Shown: positions 29,396 to 37,821 of the stretch, piece after piece | Position numbering within the stretch: position 1 is the first letter of the stretch | Layout: every line of letters starts with the position of its first letter | Assembly (NCBI RefSeq): GCF_021864535.1 | Contig: NZ_JAKJIC010000001.1 | Location: 1-64,000 of the forward strand | Source: Oryzibacter oryziterrae | GTDB taxonomy: Bacteria > Pseudomonadota > Alphaproteobacteria > Rhizobiales > Pleomorphomonadaceae | Reading direction: 5' to 3' | DNA: 64,000 nt | The notes under the pieces: generated by a model | The model's database searches: none | Told to the model about the DNA's origin: nothing | Seen by the model: the letters and a program-made list of their open reading frames with translations, nothing else | Program-made: the position numbers and the translations under genes

Positions 29396-29773
29396 TCAGG
29401 CGCCGGAGGTCAGCGGCGTGATCGAGAGGCTGTCGGCGCTCTGGCTGCAGGACAGGGCAAGGCCGGCGCCTTCGCCCGAGCCGAGACGCAGGCTGTCGCC
29501 GGCGGCGACGGAGACGTCAACCGTGGCGCCGGTGCCGACGACGAAGTCCTCGCCTTCCTTCTGGGACAGGACGACGCGCACCGAGCAGGCGCCTTCCTTC
29601 TTCATGAAGTAGCCGACGGCATGCTTGGAGCCGAAATCGGCCGTGAAGCCCTGCTGGGCCAGACGGGTGACGTTGCCGGTGGTGACGGCGTCGGCGTGGG
29701 AGATGCTGAGCGGGAGGGCGGCAACAGCAGCTGCGACGGCCACGGAGGCGGCGATGAAGGAACGGAAATACAT
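29396..29773 (-). CDS. small secreted protein of unknown function
   Basis: A 125-residue protein with a clear signal peptide (hydrophobic residues 5-28, cleavage near SHADA). The mature part is small, beta-rich and has two cysteines (GACSV and LSCSQS). No family was recognised. The ATG at 29773 (MYFRSFIAA) is chosen because it gives a standard signal peptide; the frame is open 15 codons further. It stands alone with a terminator hairpin and an AT-rich upstream region. Confidence 0.7.
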   Translation of the reverse strand: MYFRSFIAASVAVAAAVAALPLSISHADAVTTGNVTRLAQQGFTADFGSKHAVGYFMKKEGACSVRVVLSQKEGEDFVVGTGATVDVSVAAGDSLRLGSGEGAGLALSCSQSADSLSITPLTSGA

Positions 29774-30539
29774 CCTAAGTCTCCAAAAAAAGCGTGCGAA
29801 CGACCAACTTGGGCGCACTTGGCGAAACGCTGGGTCAGGTACAGGGACCGGGAGAAGCCCACGCGACAGGGAGGATGCGCATGGGCTTCACCGGATATCC
29901 GGATCGGCGGGGAGGGGATCGCCGGTCCGGTCTGTGGCTTTTGGGAACTTCCTCGTTCACCTTCATGATAAGTAATCGTGGCAAGCGAGCGATGATTTGG
30001 ATCAAAACCATCTAACCTTTTGCCCGAATACTAATGAAGCTGCGTACGAGGAACCCCTGAATTTGCGGAGAGCAATCGTGCTTTTAATTGCTCTTCTTGC
30101 TCATGTTTATATTTCTATTTTTGTTGCATTGAAATAGAAGGAAATCCCATCTCAAACGGTTTAGATTGTACTTAATCGTTTAGCATTGGTTTGTTTCTTC
30201 TTTGATTTTCACAAAGAAAAAGTGAAATCCGCGACCGGATGGAGCTCCGGTGCAGCCTTGCAGGCAGGGCATGTAACGCAGCTACTTGCGTCGGAAAACC
30301 GTCGTTTTTGCATGCGTGGCCGTAGATTTCCGTGGACGCCGCAGCGGGCTTTGCATAATAAGCTGAAGATTGGCTGCGCTTTCAGGCACGGTCAGTTCCG
30401 GTATCTTCTCGCAGCCGATTTCCGGTATGCCGCCTTTTGACTGAAGGAATGGCGGCCCGACCTTGCGGGCAGATCGGAAATGATGAAGATCGGTTCCAGC
30501 GTCGGACGCGGGGCCTTCCAGCATTTTCGGTTCAGGTGA
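29774..30539. other. 766-bp intergenic region, partly AT-rich
   Basis: No credible gene is found. About 29970-30240 is clearly richer in A/T than the surroundings. It contains a hairpin, AGAGCAAT (30069-30076) with ATTGCTCT (30087-30094). A conserved fluoride riboswitch, sometimes found before crcB, was looked for and not seen. Possible contents are a small RNA or a decayed foreign insert. Confidence 0.5.
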
Positions 30540-30923
30540 ATGTCGCTCAATCTGGTTCTTCTGGTCGCGCTTGGAGGCGCGCTCGGGTCGGTGGCCCGCT
30601 ATCTGGTCGGCGTTGCCGCCGGCAAGCTGTTTGGTGCCGATTTTCCCTGGGGCACCGTGACGGTGAACGTGCTCGGCTCCATCATCATGGGGCTGTTCAT
30701 CGGCCTGCTGTCGTTGAAGTTCAACGGATCGCAGGCGTTGCGCGTCTTCTTTGCCGTCGGGATTTTGGGCGGCTTCACCACTTTGTCGTCCTTTGCGCTT
30801 GATTCCGTCACCCTTTGGGAGCGCGGGGCCTATCTTTCGGCGTCCGGTTATGTCATCGGCACGCTGATAGCGTCGATCGGCGGTCTGGTGGCCGGGCTTT
30901 GGATCGTCAGGAGTTTTGCATGA
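30540..30923 (+). CDS. crcB: fluoride ion channel
   Basis: A 127-residue Fluc channel subunit with four membrane helices that works as an antiparallel dimer and exports fluoride. Visible signatures are GGALGSVARYLVG at the N-terminus, GTVTVNVLGS with the conserved Asn, and GGFTTLSSF, which carries the Phe-box/Na+-site region. Its TGA overlaps the ATG of the pseudouridine synthase gene, so the two are co-translated. Confidence 0.92.
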   Translation: MSLNLVLLVALGGALGSVARYLVGVAAGKLFGADFPWGTVTVNVLGSIIMGLFIGLLSLKFNGSQALRVFFAVGILGGFTTLSSFALDSVTLWERGAYLSASGYVIGTLIASIGGLVAGLWIVRSFA

Positions 30924-31975
30924 GCGACAAGGATGCGGGCGGACCGCGGGTCGATATGGTGACCGTTGCCAAGGACGAGGCCGGCATGCGCCTCGATCGC
31001 TGGTTCAAGGAACACTATCCCGGCCTTGGCTTCGGACACTTGCAGAAGCTGATCCGCTCGGGGCAGGTGCGTGTCGATGGCGGTCGCTGCAAGACGGAGT
31101 CGCGCGTGGCGCCGGGGCAGGTGGTCCGCGTGCCGCCGCTGCAATATGGCGACGCGGCCAATGGCCCGACCTATTACGATCAGGACGGCGCCCCGATGGC
31201 GCGCCCCAAGCAGGTGGCCTCGGCCAACGAAGCCGAATACCTGCGGTCGCTGCTGCTCTATGAGGACGAGCATGTGTTCGTCTTCAACAAGCCCGCCGGT
31301 CTCGCCGTGCAGGGCGGTTCGGGCATGACCCGTCATATCGACGGCATGCTGGAAGCCTTGCGCGACAAGAAGGGCGTGAAGCCGCGCCTTGTCCACCGCC
31401 TCGACCGCGAAACCTCCGGCTGCCTGCTGGTCGCCCGCTCGCGCCTTGCGGCGGCAACGCTGGCGCGTACCTTCCAGACGCGCTCGGCGCGCAAGATCTA
31501 TTGGGCGCTGGTCTATTCCGTGCCCAAGCCGCCGCAGGGCAAGATTTCCACCTTCCTCAAGAAGGTGGCCGGCCCCGATGGGGACATGATGACCGTTGCC
31601 AAGCATGGTGACGAGGGTGCCATGCACGCCGTCACCTATTATTCGGTGGTCGAGAATGCCGGTGGCAAGGTGTCCTGGCTGACCATGAAGCCGACCACGG
31701 GGCGGACGCATCAGCTGCGCGTCCACTGTCAGGCCATGGGCCATCCCATCCTTGGCGATCCCCGCTATTTCGACATCGAGAACTGGGAATTGCCCGGCGG
31801 CATCCAGAATCGCCTCCACCTGCTGGCCCGCCGGCTGACCATTCCGCATCCGGCGGGCGGTCAGACGATCGACGTCACGGCGCCGCTGCCGCCGCACATG
31901 CTGCAGAGCTGGAACCTGCTTGGCTTCGAAGTTGACGAAAAGCCGGAAGAGGATCCGCGGTTCCCCGAGGATTGA
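30920..31975 (+). CDS. RluC/RluD-family 23S rRNA pseudouridine synthase
   Basis: A cytoplasmic RNA-modifying enzyme of 351 residues. An S4 RNA-binding domain (about 20-80, RLDRWFKEHYPGLGFGHLQK) precedes the catalytic domain (about 105-320) with the motif HRLDRETSGCLLVAR containing the catalytic aspartate. Target uridines are probably those of RluC, inferred only from family. ATG 30920 overlaps the crcB stop. A terminator follows at 32071. Confidence 0.9.
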   Translation: MSDKDAGGPRVDMVTVAKDEAGMRLDRWFKEHYPGLGFGHLQKLIRSGQVRVDGGRCKTESRVAPGQVVRVPPLQYGDAANGPTYYDQDGAPMARPKQVASANEAEYLRSLLLYEDEHVFVFNKPAGLAVQGGSGMTRHIDGMLEALRDKKGVKPRLVHRLDRETSGCLLVARSRLAAATLARTFQTRSARKIYWALVYSVPKPPQGKISTFLKKVAGPDGDMMTVAKHGDEGAMHAVTYYSVVENAGGKVSWLTMKPTTGRTHQLRVHCQAMGHPILGDPRYFDIENWELPGGIQNRLHLLARRLTIPHPAGGQTIDVTAPLPPHMLQSWNLLGFEVDEKPEEDPRFPED

Positions 31976-32070
31976 GCGGAAGCGTGCAAGTTAGCGGCCG
32001 GAGATATTGGCGGGTCTGAAGATCAACCAATCGTCATTTCTGATCAGGCCATCTCAATGTACGATATGAC

Positions 32071-32100
32071 GGCGGGGATCTCTGATTCCCGCCTTTTGTT
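32071..32100 (+). terminator. rho-independent terminator after the pseudouridine synthase
   Basis: GGCGGGGAT pairs with ATTCCCGCC (one wobble or mismatch) and is followed by TTTTGTTT. It lies inside the longest open frame of the GGDEF gene, which is the argument for starting that gene downstream at 32117. Confidence 0.85.
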
Positions 32101-32116
32101 TATCATTGAGCATTAC

Positions 32117-33559
32117 ATGAGTACCCAGTCCATTCGCACGCAGATCATTCCCTTGATTGGGCTGATCCTTATCCTCGGCTTTCTGGCGACCAATGTGGTC
32201 AGCTATCTGGTCTCCAGTCACGCCATCCGCAGTGCGCTTGTGGAGCATGAGCTGCCACTCACCGGCTCGAACATCTATTCCGAAGTTCAGACCGATCTTG
32301 TGCGGCCGATCCTGGTCTCCTCGCTCATGGCCAACGACACCTTCGTGCTCGACTGGCTCGCCGGAGGGGAGAAGGACGCAGACGCCATCACCCGTTATCT
32401 GAAGCGCATTCGCGAGGAGTACGGGGCCTTCACCAGCTTTCTGATCTCCCGCTCGTCACAGGTCTACTATCACTTCGAAGCGGCGCCGCGCCTGGTCGAT
32501 CCGAAGGATCCCACCGACGCCTGGTTCTTCCGCCTGATCGACGACACCAAGCCCTACGAGATCAATGTCGATGTCAACAAGGCGCAGAACAACGCTGTCA
32601 CGGTGTTCATCAACTACCGTGTCGTCGATGCCGAGGGCAAACTGCTTGCCGTCACTGGCGTAGGTCTCGACTTCTCCGCGGTCAGCAACATTGTCGCCCG
32701 CTATCGCAGCGAGTTCGATCGCAACATCTATTTCGTCGACGGCAAGGGCAACATCGTCGTCGCCACGGCCGTCGAGACGCCGGTCGGCTCCAACATCGCG
32801 ACATCGGAGGGGCTCTCCGGCATAGCCTCGCAGATCCTGTCCGAAGACCATGGCGACTATTCGTTCAGCCGCGCAGGTCACACCGTCTTGCTGTCGCAGC
32901 GGCTCATCCCCGACCTCGGCTGGCGTGTATTTGTGGAGCAGGACGAGGGGACCGCACTGAGGCCGCTGTGGTTGGGCTTCCTCACAAATCTTGGCATCGG
33001 CCTCGCCATCATCGCTGCCACCGTGGTGGTCGTCGCGTTGGCCTTCGGGGTCTATCAGCGTCGGCTTGAACAGCTCGTCTTCACCGACCGGCTCACCGGC
33101 ATCGGCAACCGGCGACAGATGGAAACCGAGCTGGATGCCGTCGCAGCTCATCGCGATCTCCTCAAGAATCCCGTCAGCCTGATCACGCTGGATCTCTTGC
33201 GCTTTCATGAAATCAACGAAACCTACGGCCACCCCCGGGGAGATCAGGTGCTGCGCCATGTGGGCCAGCTGCTCCAGGAACTGGCTACCGACGCTCTGGT
33301 CGTGAGCCGAATGGGCGGCGACGAGTTCGCCATCCTCTGGGACGGTCCGCTGACGAGTGCGGAGCGCTTTGCCGGGCGGTTGCTCAAAGTGGTCATCGAG
33401 GATCGGTTCCTCGATCCCGATGGCGAGCTGCGTCTGCATGCCTGCCTTGGCGTCGCAGGGCTGATGCCCGGTGATGGCCGCTCCGGCGTCATCGATCGGA
33501 CTGCTCGCGCCTTGCGCCGCGCGAAAGACAGCGGCGGCGATCGCGTCGTTTCTCTGTGA
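32117..33559 (+). CDS. membrane-bound diguanylate cyclase with a periplasmic Cache-type sensor
   Basis: A 480-residue protein. Helix 1 (about 10-32) and helix 2 (about 297-320) flank a periplasmic region of some 260 residues resembling a double Cache sensor (FRLIDDTKPYEINVDVN, FVDGKGNIVVAT). The GGDEF domain follows (about 335-480) with the intact active loop RMGGDEFAI. The metal-site strand reads LDLLRFHEINETYGH, keeping the first Asp and the Asn but lacking the usual second Asp and Lys, so activity may be lowered. No inhibitory RxxD is apparent. ATG 32117 is chosen because the longer frame begins before a terminator. Confidence 0.85.
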   Translation: MSTQSIRTQIIPLIGLILILGFLATNVVSYLVSSHAIRSALVEHELPLTGSNIYSEVQTDLVRPILVSSLMANDTFVLDWLAGGEKDADAITRYLKRIREEYGAFTSFLISRSSQVYYHFEAAPRLVDPKDPTDAWFFRLIDDTKPYEINVDVNKAQNNAVTVFINYRVVDAEGKLLAVTGVGLDFSAVSNIVARYRSEFDRNIYFVDGKGNIVVATAVETPVGSNIATSEGLSGIASQILSEDHGDYSFSRAGHTVLLSQRLIPDLGWRVFVEQDEGTALRPLWLGFLTNLGIGLAIIAATVVVVALAFGVYQRRLEQLVFTDRLTGIGNRRQMETELDAVAAHRDLLKNPVSLITLDLLRFHEINETYGHPRGDQVLRHVGQLLQELATDALVVSRMGGDEFAILWDGPLTSAERFAGRLLKVVIEDRFLDPDGELRLHACLGVAGLMPGDGRSGVIDRTARALRRAKDSGGDRVVSL

Positions 33560-33743
33560 GAGAGCGATTTGGCGCTCCGAAATCTCTGCACTTCTGGTCC
33601 GGCGATGCCTTTTGTCGCACCCCGACCCAAACGGGTTGCGTGCTAGAAGAAGCGCATGGGGGACGCGGAGTATGAACCGGCGGGGAGGGGGTATCATCGC
33701 CGATTGTTCAGGCTTCAGCTTAGAATAGCGGAGGATTTCTTCA

Positions 33744-34280
33744 ATGAGAGCTATGTTTGCCGCGCTTGTCGCCGGCGCCTTGACCCTGTTCACCGGTGCG
33801 GCCGAGGCTCACGGTCCCACCCGTCAGAAGGTGGAGATCACCATCGACGTGGCCGCTCCCGCTGCCAAGACCTGGGCGGTGGTGTCCAACTTCCAGGATC
33901 TCAGCTGGCTCGCGCCGGTCACCAAGCTTGAGGGCACTGGCGGCAGCGACATCGGAGCCGAGCGCACGCTGACGCTGGCCAATGGCGAGGTCGTCAAGGA
34001 GAAGCTCGAGAAGTTCGATCCCACCAAGATGATGCTGTTCTATCGGATGGACGGCGACAACATCAAGGCGCTGCCGGTCACCAACTATTCCTCGCGCCTG
34101 ACGGTCAAGTCGGTGGACGACACCCATTCCACCATCACATGGTGGGGTGCCTTCTATCGCGGCTTCCCCAACAACGATCCGCCGCCGGAGCTGTCCGACG
34201 CCGCTGCGATCAAGGCGGTGACCGATCTCTACAATCTCGGCCTTGGCGCCCTCAAGACCAAGATCGAAAGCGGCAAGTAA
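33744..34280 (+). CDS. periplasmic SRPBCC-fold protein, MxaD-like
   Basis: A 178-residue protein with a signal peptide (cleavage near GAAEA, residue 22) and one SRPBCC/polyketide-cyclase-like domain (about 28-170; WAVVSNFQDLSWLAPVTKLE is typical). Exported proteins of this family include MxaD, which assists methanol dehydrogenase. The next gene, a beta-propeller protein, overlaps it by one base. No mxaF or xoxF gene is visible, so a methylotrophy role is only a possibility. Confidence 0.75.
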   Translation: MRAMFAALVAGALTLFTGAAEAHGPTRQKVEITIDVAAPAAKTWAVVSNFQDLSWLAPVTKLEGTGGSDIGAERTLTLANGEVVKEKLEKFDPTKMMLFYRMDGDNIKALPVTNYSSRLTVKSVDDTHSTITWWGAFYRGFPNNDPPPELSDAAAIKAVTDLYNLGLGALKTKIESGK

Positions 34281-35260
34281 TGGCGCACCGCCTTGTCGGA
34301 GCGATCATGGGAGCGCTGCTGTCCGGCAGCGCTCTTTGCGCTCTCGGGGGCTCGTTTGCATGGGCGGACGAGGCCTTCGTCACCAATCAGGAGAGCGACG
34401 ACGTCTCCGTCGTCGATCTTGAAACGACCAAGGTGGTCGCCACCATCGCCGTCGGCGGCAAGCCGGCCGGCGTATCGGTCGCCCCTGATGGCAAGCGGGT
34501 CTATGTCACCAGCCCCGACGGCAAGTATGTCTCCATCCTGGACGCCGCTGGCCGCAGCCTTCTCAAGAAGATCGACGTGGCCGGCGGCCCGGTCGGTGTG
34601 ATCGTCTCGCCCGATTCCGCCCGTGTCTATGTTGCCGACTGGTACAATGCGCGTGTGCTGGTGCTCGACGCCGCCAGGATGGAGATCGTGAGCGAGGTCA
34701 AGGTTGGCGCGTCGCCGGCCGGCATGGCCATCACGCCGGATGGCAAGACGCTCTATGTCTGCGACCGCGACGATGATCAGTTGTCGGTGATCGACACCAC
34801 AAACCTGACCCGCACCGCGACCGTCAAGGTCGGCAGTCATCCCTTCGTGGTGGTGTTCAGTCCGGACGGCAAGTACCTGCTGACCGCCAACGTCATGTCC
34901 GACGACCTGTCGCTGGTCGATGTGGCCAGCCTCAAGGAGGTCAAGCGCATCCCCACCGGTTCGACGCCCTACGGGATTGCCTTTGCCGCCGGCAAGGGCT
35001 TCGTCACCGCCCAGCATGCGGACCAACTGACCGTCTTCGACGTCGCCACCTATACCCCGACGGGCAGCATCGACACGCCGACCTTTCCCGAGTCGATTGC
35101 CACCTCGGCGGACGGGCGCAAAGTCTGGGTGACCAGCTGGGGGGATGATCTGCTGGTTTCCTTTGACGCCGAAACCGGGAAGGAAGTGGACGAGGTTGCT
35201 GTCGGCAAGAGCCCCAGGGGCGACGGGAACTTCATTCGGCATACCTCCCATGCGGATTAG
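34280..35260 (+). CDS. secreted YVTN beta-propeller protein
   Basis: A 326-residue periplasmic protein with a signal peptide (to about residue 30) and about seven repeats of the YVTN/YncE type, each around 42 residues with a GxxPxGVxxxPDGKxxYV core (GGKPAGVSVAPDGKRVYV and similar). Such propellers are found with quinoprotein dehydrogenase systems and cytochromes but act as binding scaffolds. The start codon overlaps the stop of the SRPBCC gene (TAATG), and together they form a two-gene unit. Confidence 0.85.
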   Translation: MAHRLVGAIMGALLSGSALCALGGSFAWADEAFVTNQESDDVSVVDLETTKVVATIAVGGKPAGVSVAPDGKRVYVTSPDGKYVSILDAAGRSLLKKIDVAGGPVGVIVSPDSARVYVADWYNARVLVLDAARMEIVSEVKVGASPAGMAITPDGKTLYVCDRDDDQLSVIDTTNLTRTATVKVGSHPFVVVFSPDGKYLLTANVMSDDLSLVDVASLKEVKRIPTGSTPYGIAFAAGKGFVTAQHADQLTVFDVATYTPTGSIDTPTFPESIATSADGRKVWVTSWGDDLLVSFDAETGKEVDEVAVGKSPRGDGNFIRHTSHAD

Positions 35261-35348
35261 GTACCGAAAACTCAATTATTAACTTTGTTCATTTGCGCTT
35301 TGGCATCACTTGGCTGCGACATTTGGGGTTATGCAAAAAGGGCCCGAG

Positions 35349-37025
35349 ATGTCGCAGCAATCGCCTTTGTCCGTCCTGACGCCGACCTTGGAACTGCACC
35401 GATGGCAGGAGTTCCTTGACCGGGCAGTGGAGCTCGACTGGAAGGGACGCATCGACGAGGCGGTTCAGGCTGCCGAAGCGGGCTATCAGGCGGCGCTCGA
35501 AAGCGGCGAGGTGGTCGGTGCCGTCTTAGCCTCGCATCGTCTTGGCCTGCTCAACTTCAATCGTGAAACGTTGGCCGAGGGGCTGCAGGTCTGCCTCAGG
35601 GCCGAGACCTGGACCAAGTTCTGTCCCGATGAGGGCGCCGTGTTGTCGCTGCGCTCGGTGCATGGCGGCATTCTCGTTGCGCTCGGTGATATCGCTGGCG
35701 GCATGGAGATGCTGGTCGACTGCTTGCAGCGGTCGCGCCGCTGCCCCGAAGCGCTGGCGGTCTGGCGCGTGCAGACGGCATATGCCGTTGCCCTGTTCGA
35801 CATCATGGACTTCGATGGTGCCGCTACGGCTGCCGGCGAAGCGCTCGCCTATGCCGAAGTGAACGGGCTGTTGCAGGACTATCTGCTCATTGCGCGCTGC
35901 ATTGCCGGCCGTATGGCGGCGCGGGCGCTCGCCGAGCGCAAGCTTGCCGGCCTTGAGATTGACCAGGCGCTGTTCGAGGTGACCGAGAGCATCCAGACTC
36001 AGGTCCTCACCATTGGATTGAAGTCCGACTTTGCCTACGAAGTCGCCGAGGCAAACTGCTGTCTCGGCATGCTGGCCTGGGTCCGCGGCGATGATGCCGG
36101 TGCGACGGCCCGCTATACCGCCGCCCTGATGAAGGCACGGGACGTTGAAGACAGCGGGTTGATCGGTCTGGAGACCTCCTACTGGTACGCCTATCTTCTC
36201 GCCGGCCAGGGCGATTATGCGGGGGCGGTCAGCCTTCTCGACGGGGTCGAGGAAACGGTCGCTCAGCAACAGTCGTCGCGCGTGCCGTTGCGCTACTATG
36301 GAGTGCGCTATCGTATCGCTGAAAGGGGCGAGGATTGGGCTTCGGCCTTTCGCTATCTCAAGCTCTACCACGGCCAAGTCGTCGCCGATCACGCGCGCCT
36401 CTCGTCGGCGCGTGCGTATACGATGAAGATCTCGCTCGACCTTGAGAATCTTCGGCAAAAGCAGGACAGCGCCCGGCTCGAGCGCGATCGGCTGCTGGAG
36501 GAAAACCTGCGCCTCGCTGCCGAGCGCCAGGCGTCGGACCTTGCAGCGCGGACGGATCCCTTGACCGGCCTGGGCAATCGCCGCGAGTTGCGGTTCCAGT
36601 GCGAGGCTCTGAAAGCCGCCGGCGTCGAGCACGCGACGCTGATGCTGGTCGATCTCGACCATTTCAAGCGCATCAACGACGTCTTTTCCCATGCCGTTGG
36701 CGACAATGTGCTGAAAGCGGTCGCCCGCTGTCTCGAAGCGATCCAGCTGGACGGTGCGCTGTGCTTCCGCATGGGCGGCGAGGAGTTTCTCGTCGTCGCT
36801 CCGCAGGTGACGGCTTGCGTCGCCCTTGGCGCCGCCGAAGGCCTTCGTCTGGCTGTCCAGGCCCACGATTGGCGCCAGGTCGCAGCCGGTCTCGACGTCA
36901 CCTGTTCGATCGGTGTGGCCGACTGGCGCCTGGCCGACGACTTCGAGAGCGCTTTGCATGCCGCGGACGTGCGGCTCTATTCGGCCAAGAACGCCGGTCG
37001 CAATCGCTGCGTCCTCACGGTGTAA
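35349..37025 (+). CDS. cytoplasmic diguanylate cyclase with an N-terminal helical-repeat region
   Basis: A 558-residue protein without signal peptide or membrane segments. Residues about 10-370 are helical repeats of TPR/MalT-like character. A short coiled coil (about 375-405, rich in Glu/Arg/Leu) leads to a GGDEF domain (about 410-555) with RTDPLTGLGNRRE, VDLDHFKRINDVFSHAVGD and the active loop RMGGEEFLV, all canonical, so c-di-GMP synthesis is likely. ATG 35349 with AAGGG upstream is preferred over TTG 35310 or ATG 35331. It is a single gene. Confidence 0.88.
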   Translation: MSQQSPLSVLTPTLELHRWQEFLDRAVELDWKGRIDEAVQAAEAGYQAALESGEVVGAVLASHRLGLLNFNRETLAEGLQVCLRAETWTKFCPDEGAVLSLRSVHGGILVALGDIAGGMEMLVDCLQRSRRCPEALAVWRVQTAYAVALFDIMDFDGAATAAGEALAYAEVNGLLQDYLLIARCIAGRMAARALAERKLAGLEIDQALFEVTESIQTQVLTIGLKSDFAYEVAEANCCLGMLAWVRGDDAGATARYTAALMKARDVEDSGLIGLETSYWYAYLLAGQGDYAGAVSLLDGVEETVAQQQSSRVPLRYYGVRYRIAERGEDWASAFRYLKLYHGQVVADHARLSSARAYTMKISLDLENLRQKQDSARLERDRLLEENLRLAAERQASDLAARTDPLTGLGNRRELRFQCEALKAAGVEHATLMLVDLDHFKRINDVFSHAVGDNVLKAVARCLEAIQLDGALCFRMGGEEFLVVAPQVTACVALGAAEGLRLAVQAHDWRQVAAGLDVTCSIGVADWRLADDFESALHAADVRLYSAKNAGRNRCVLTV

Positions 37026-37178
37026 GTGTCTGGGGCCGTTGAGCGGTCTGCGAGAAGCGGGTTGCCTCCACGGCAATCGTCTGCCAAAGCGAGACCTTGC
37101 GCAGAGTGACCGGGCAGGGCGTTGCACGCCCGATCGGTTGTCGCCACCGCTGGCGCTCTGCTGCCTGGGAGTTTCTGC

Positions 37179-37811
37179 ATGACGTCCGCCGCCCTGTCCG
37201 CGTCCCTTGAAGGCTTCTTTCTCGGTGCCAGCCTGATCATTGCCATTGGCGCCCAGAATGCCTTCGTGCTGCGCCAGGGGCTGGTGGGGCGGCATGTGGG
37301 ACCGATCGTGGCGATCTGCGCCCTCAGTGATGCAGCGTTGATCTCCGCCGGCGCAGCCGGCATGGGCTCGCTGGTCAATGCGCTGTCCTGGCTGTTCGTC
37401 GGTCTCGCCTTCGCCGGCGCCGCCTTTCTTGCCTGGTATGGGCTGAGCGCCGCTCGTCGCGCGCTCCATCCGGCCAGCCTGGAGGCGGCCAAGGGCGAGG
37501 AGCTGACGCTGAAGGCGGCGGTCCTGCTGGTCCTCGCACTCACCTGGGGCAACCCGCATGTCTATCTCGACACGGTGGTGCTGCTCGGCGGCATCTCCGG
37601 GCGCTATCCGGTGGAGACGCGCGTCTTCTTCGCCGGCGGCGCCATGCTGGCCTCCTGCGTCTGGTTTGCCGCGCTGGGTTATGGCGCGCGCCTGTTGCAG
37701 CCGGTGTTCCGCAAGCCCGCCGCCTGGCGGGTGCTCGACGCCATCATCGCGCTGGTGATGCTGTCGCTTGCCCTCAAGCTGGCGCTCGAGGGCTGGGCGC
37801 GGCTAGGCTGA
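37179..37811 (+). CDS. LysE/ArgO-family amino acid exporter
   Basis: A 210-residue inner-membrane protein with six helices. The N-terminal signature GASLIIAIGAQNAFVLRQGL is that of LysE/ArgO exporters of lysine and arginine. The motif LTWGNPHVYLDTVVLLGGI lies in the second half. ATG 37179 follows GGGAG. No LysG/ArgP regulator is adjacent. Substrate choice between lysine and arginine is open. Confidence 0.9.
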   Translation: MTSAALSASLEGFFLGASLIIAIGAQNAFVLRQGLVGRHVGPIVAICALSDAALISAGAAGMGSLVNALSWLFVGLAFAGAAFLAWYGLSAARRALHPASLEAAKGEELTLKAAVLLVLALTWGNPHVYLDTVVLLGGISGRYPVETRVFFAGGAMLASCVWFAALGYGARLLQPVFRKPAAWRVLDAIIALVMLSLALKLALEGWARLG

Positions 37812-37821
37812 CGCTCGTCCG

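Noticed and set aside
30186-30440. 84-codon open frame before crcB
   Set aside because: No ribosome site, no coding-like composition, no family likeness.
29774-30539. Fluoride riboswitch upstream of crcB
   Set aside because: The conserved GGNGAUGG-type core and its pseudoknot partner were not found by eye.
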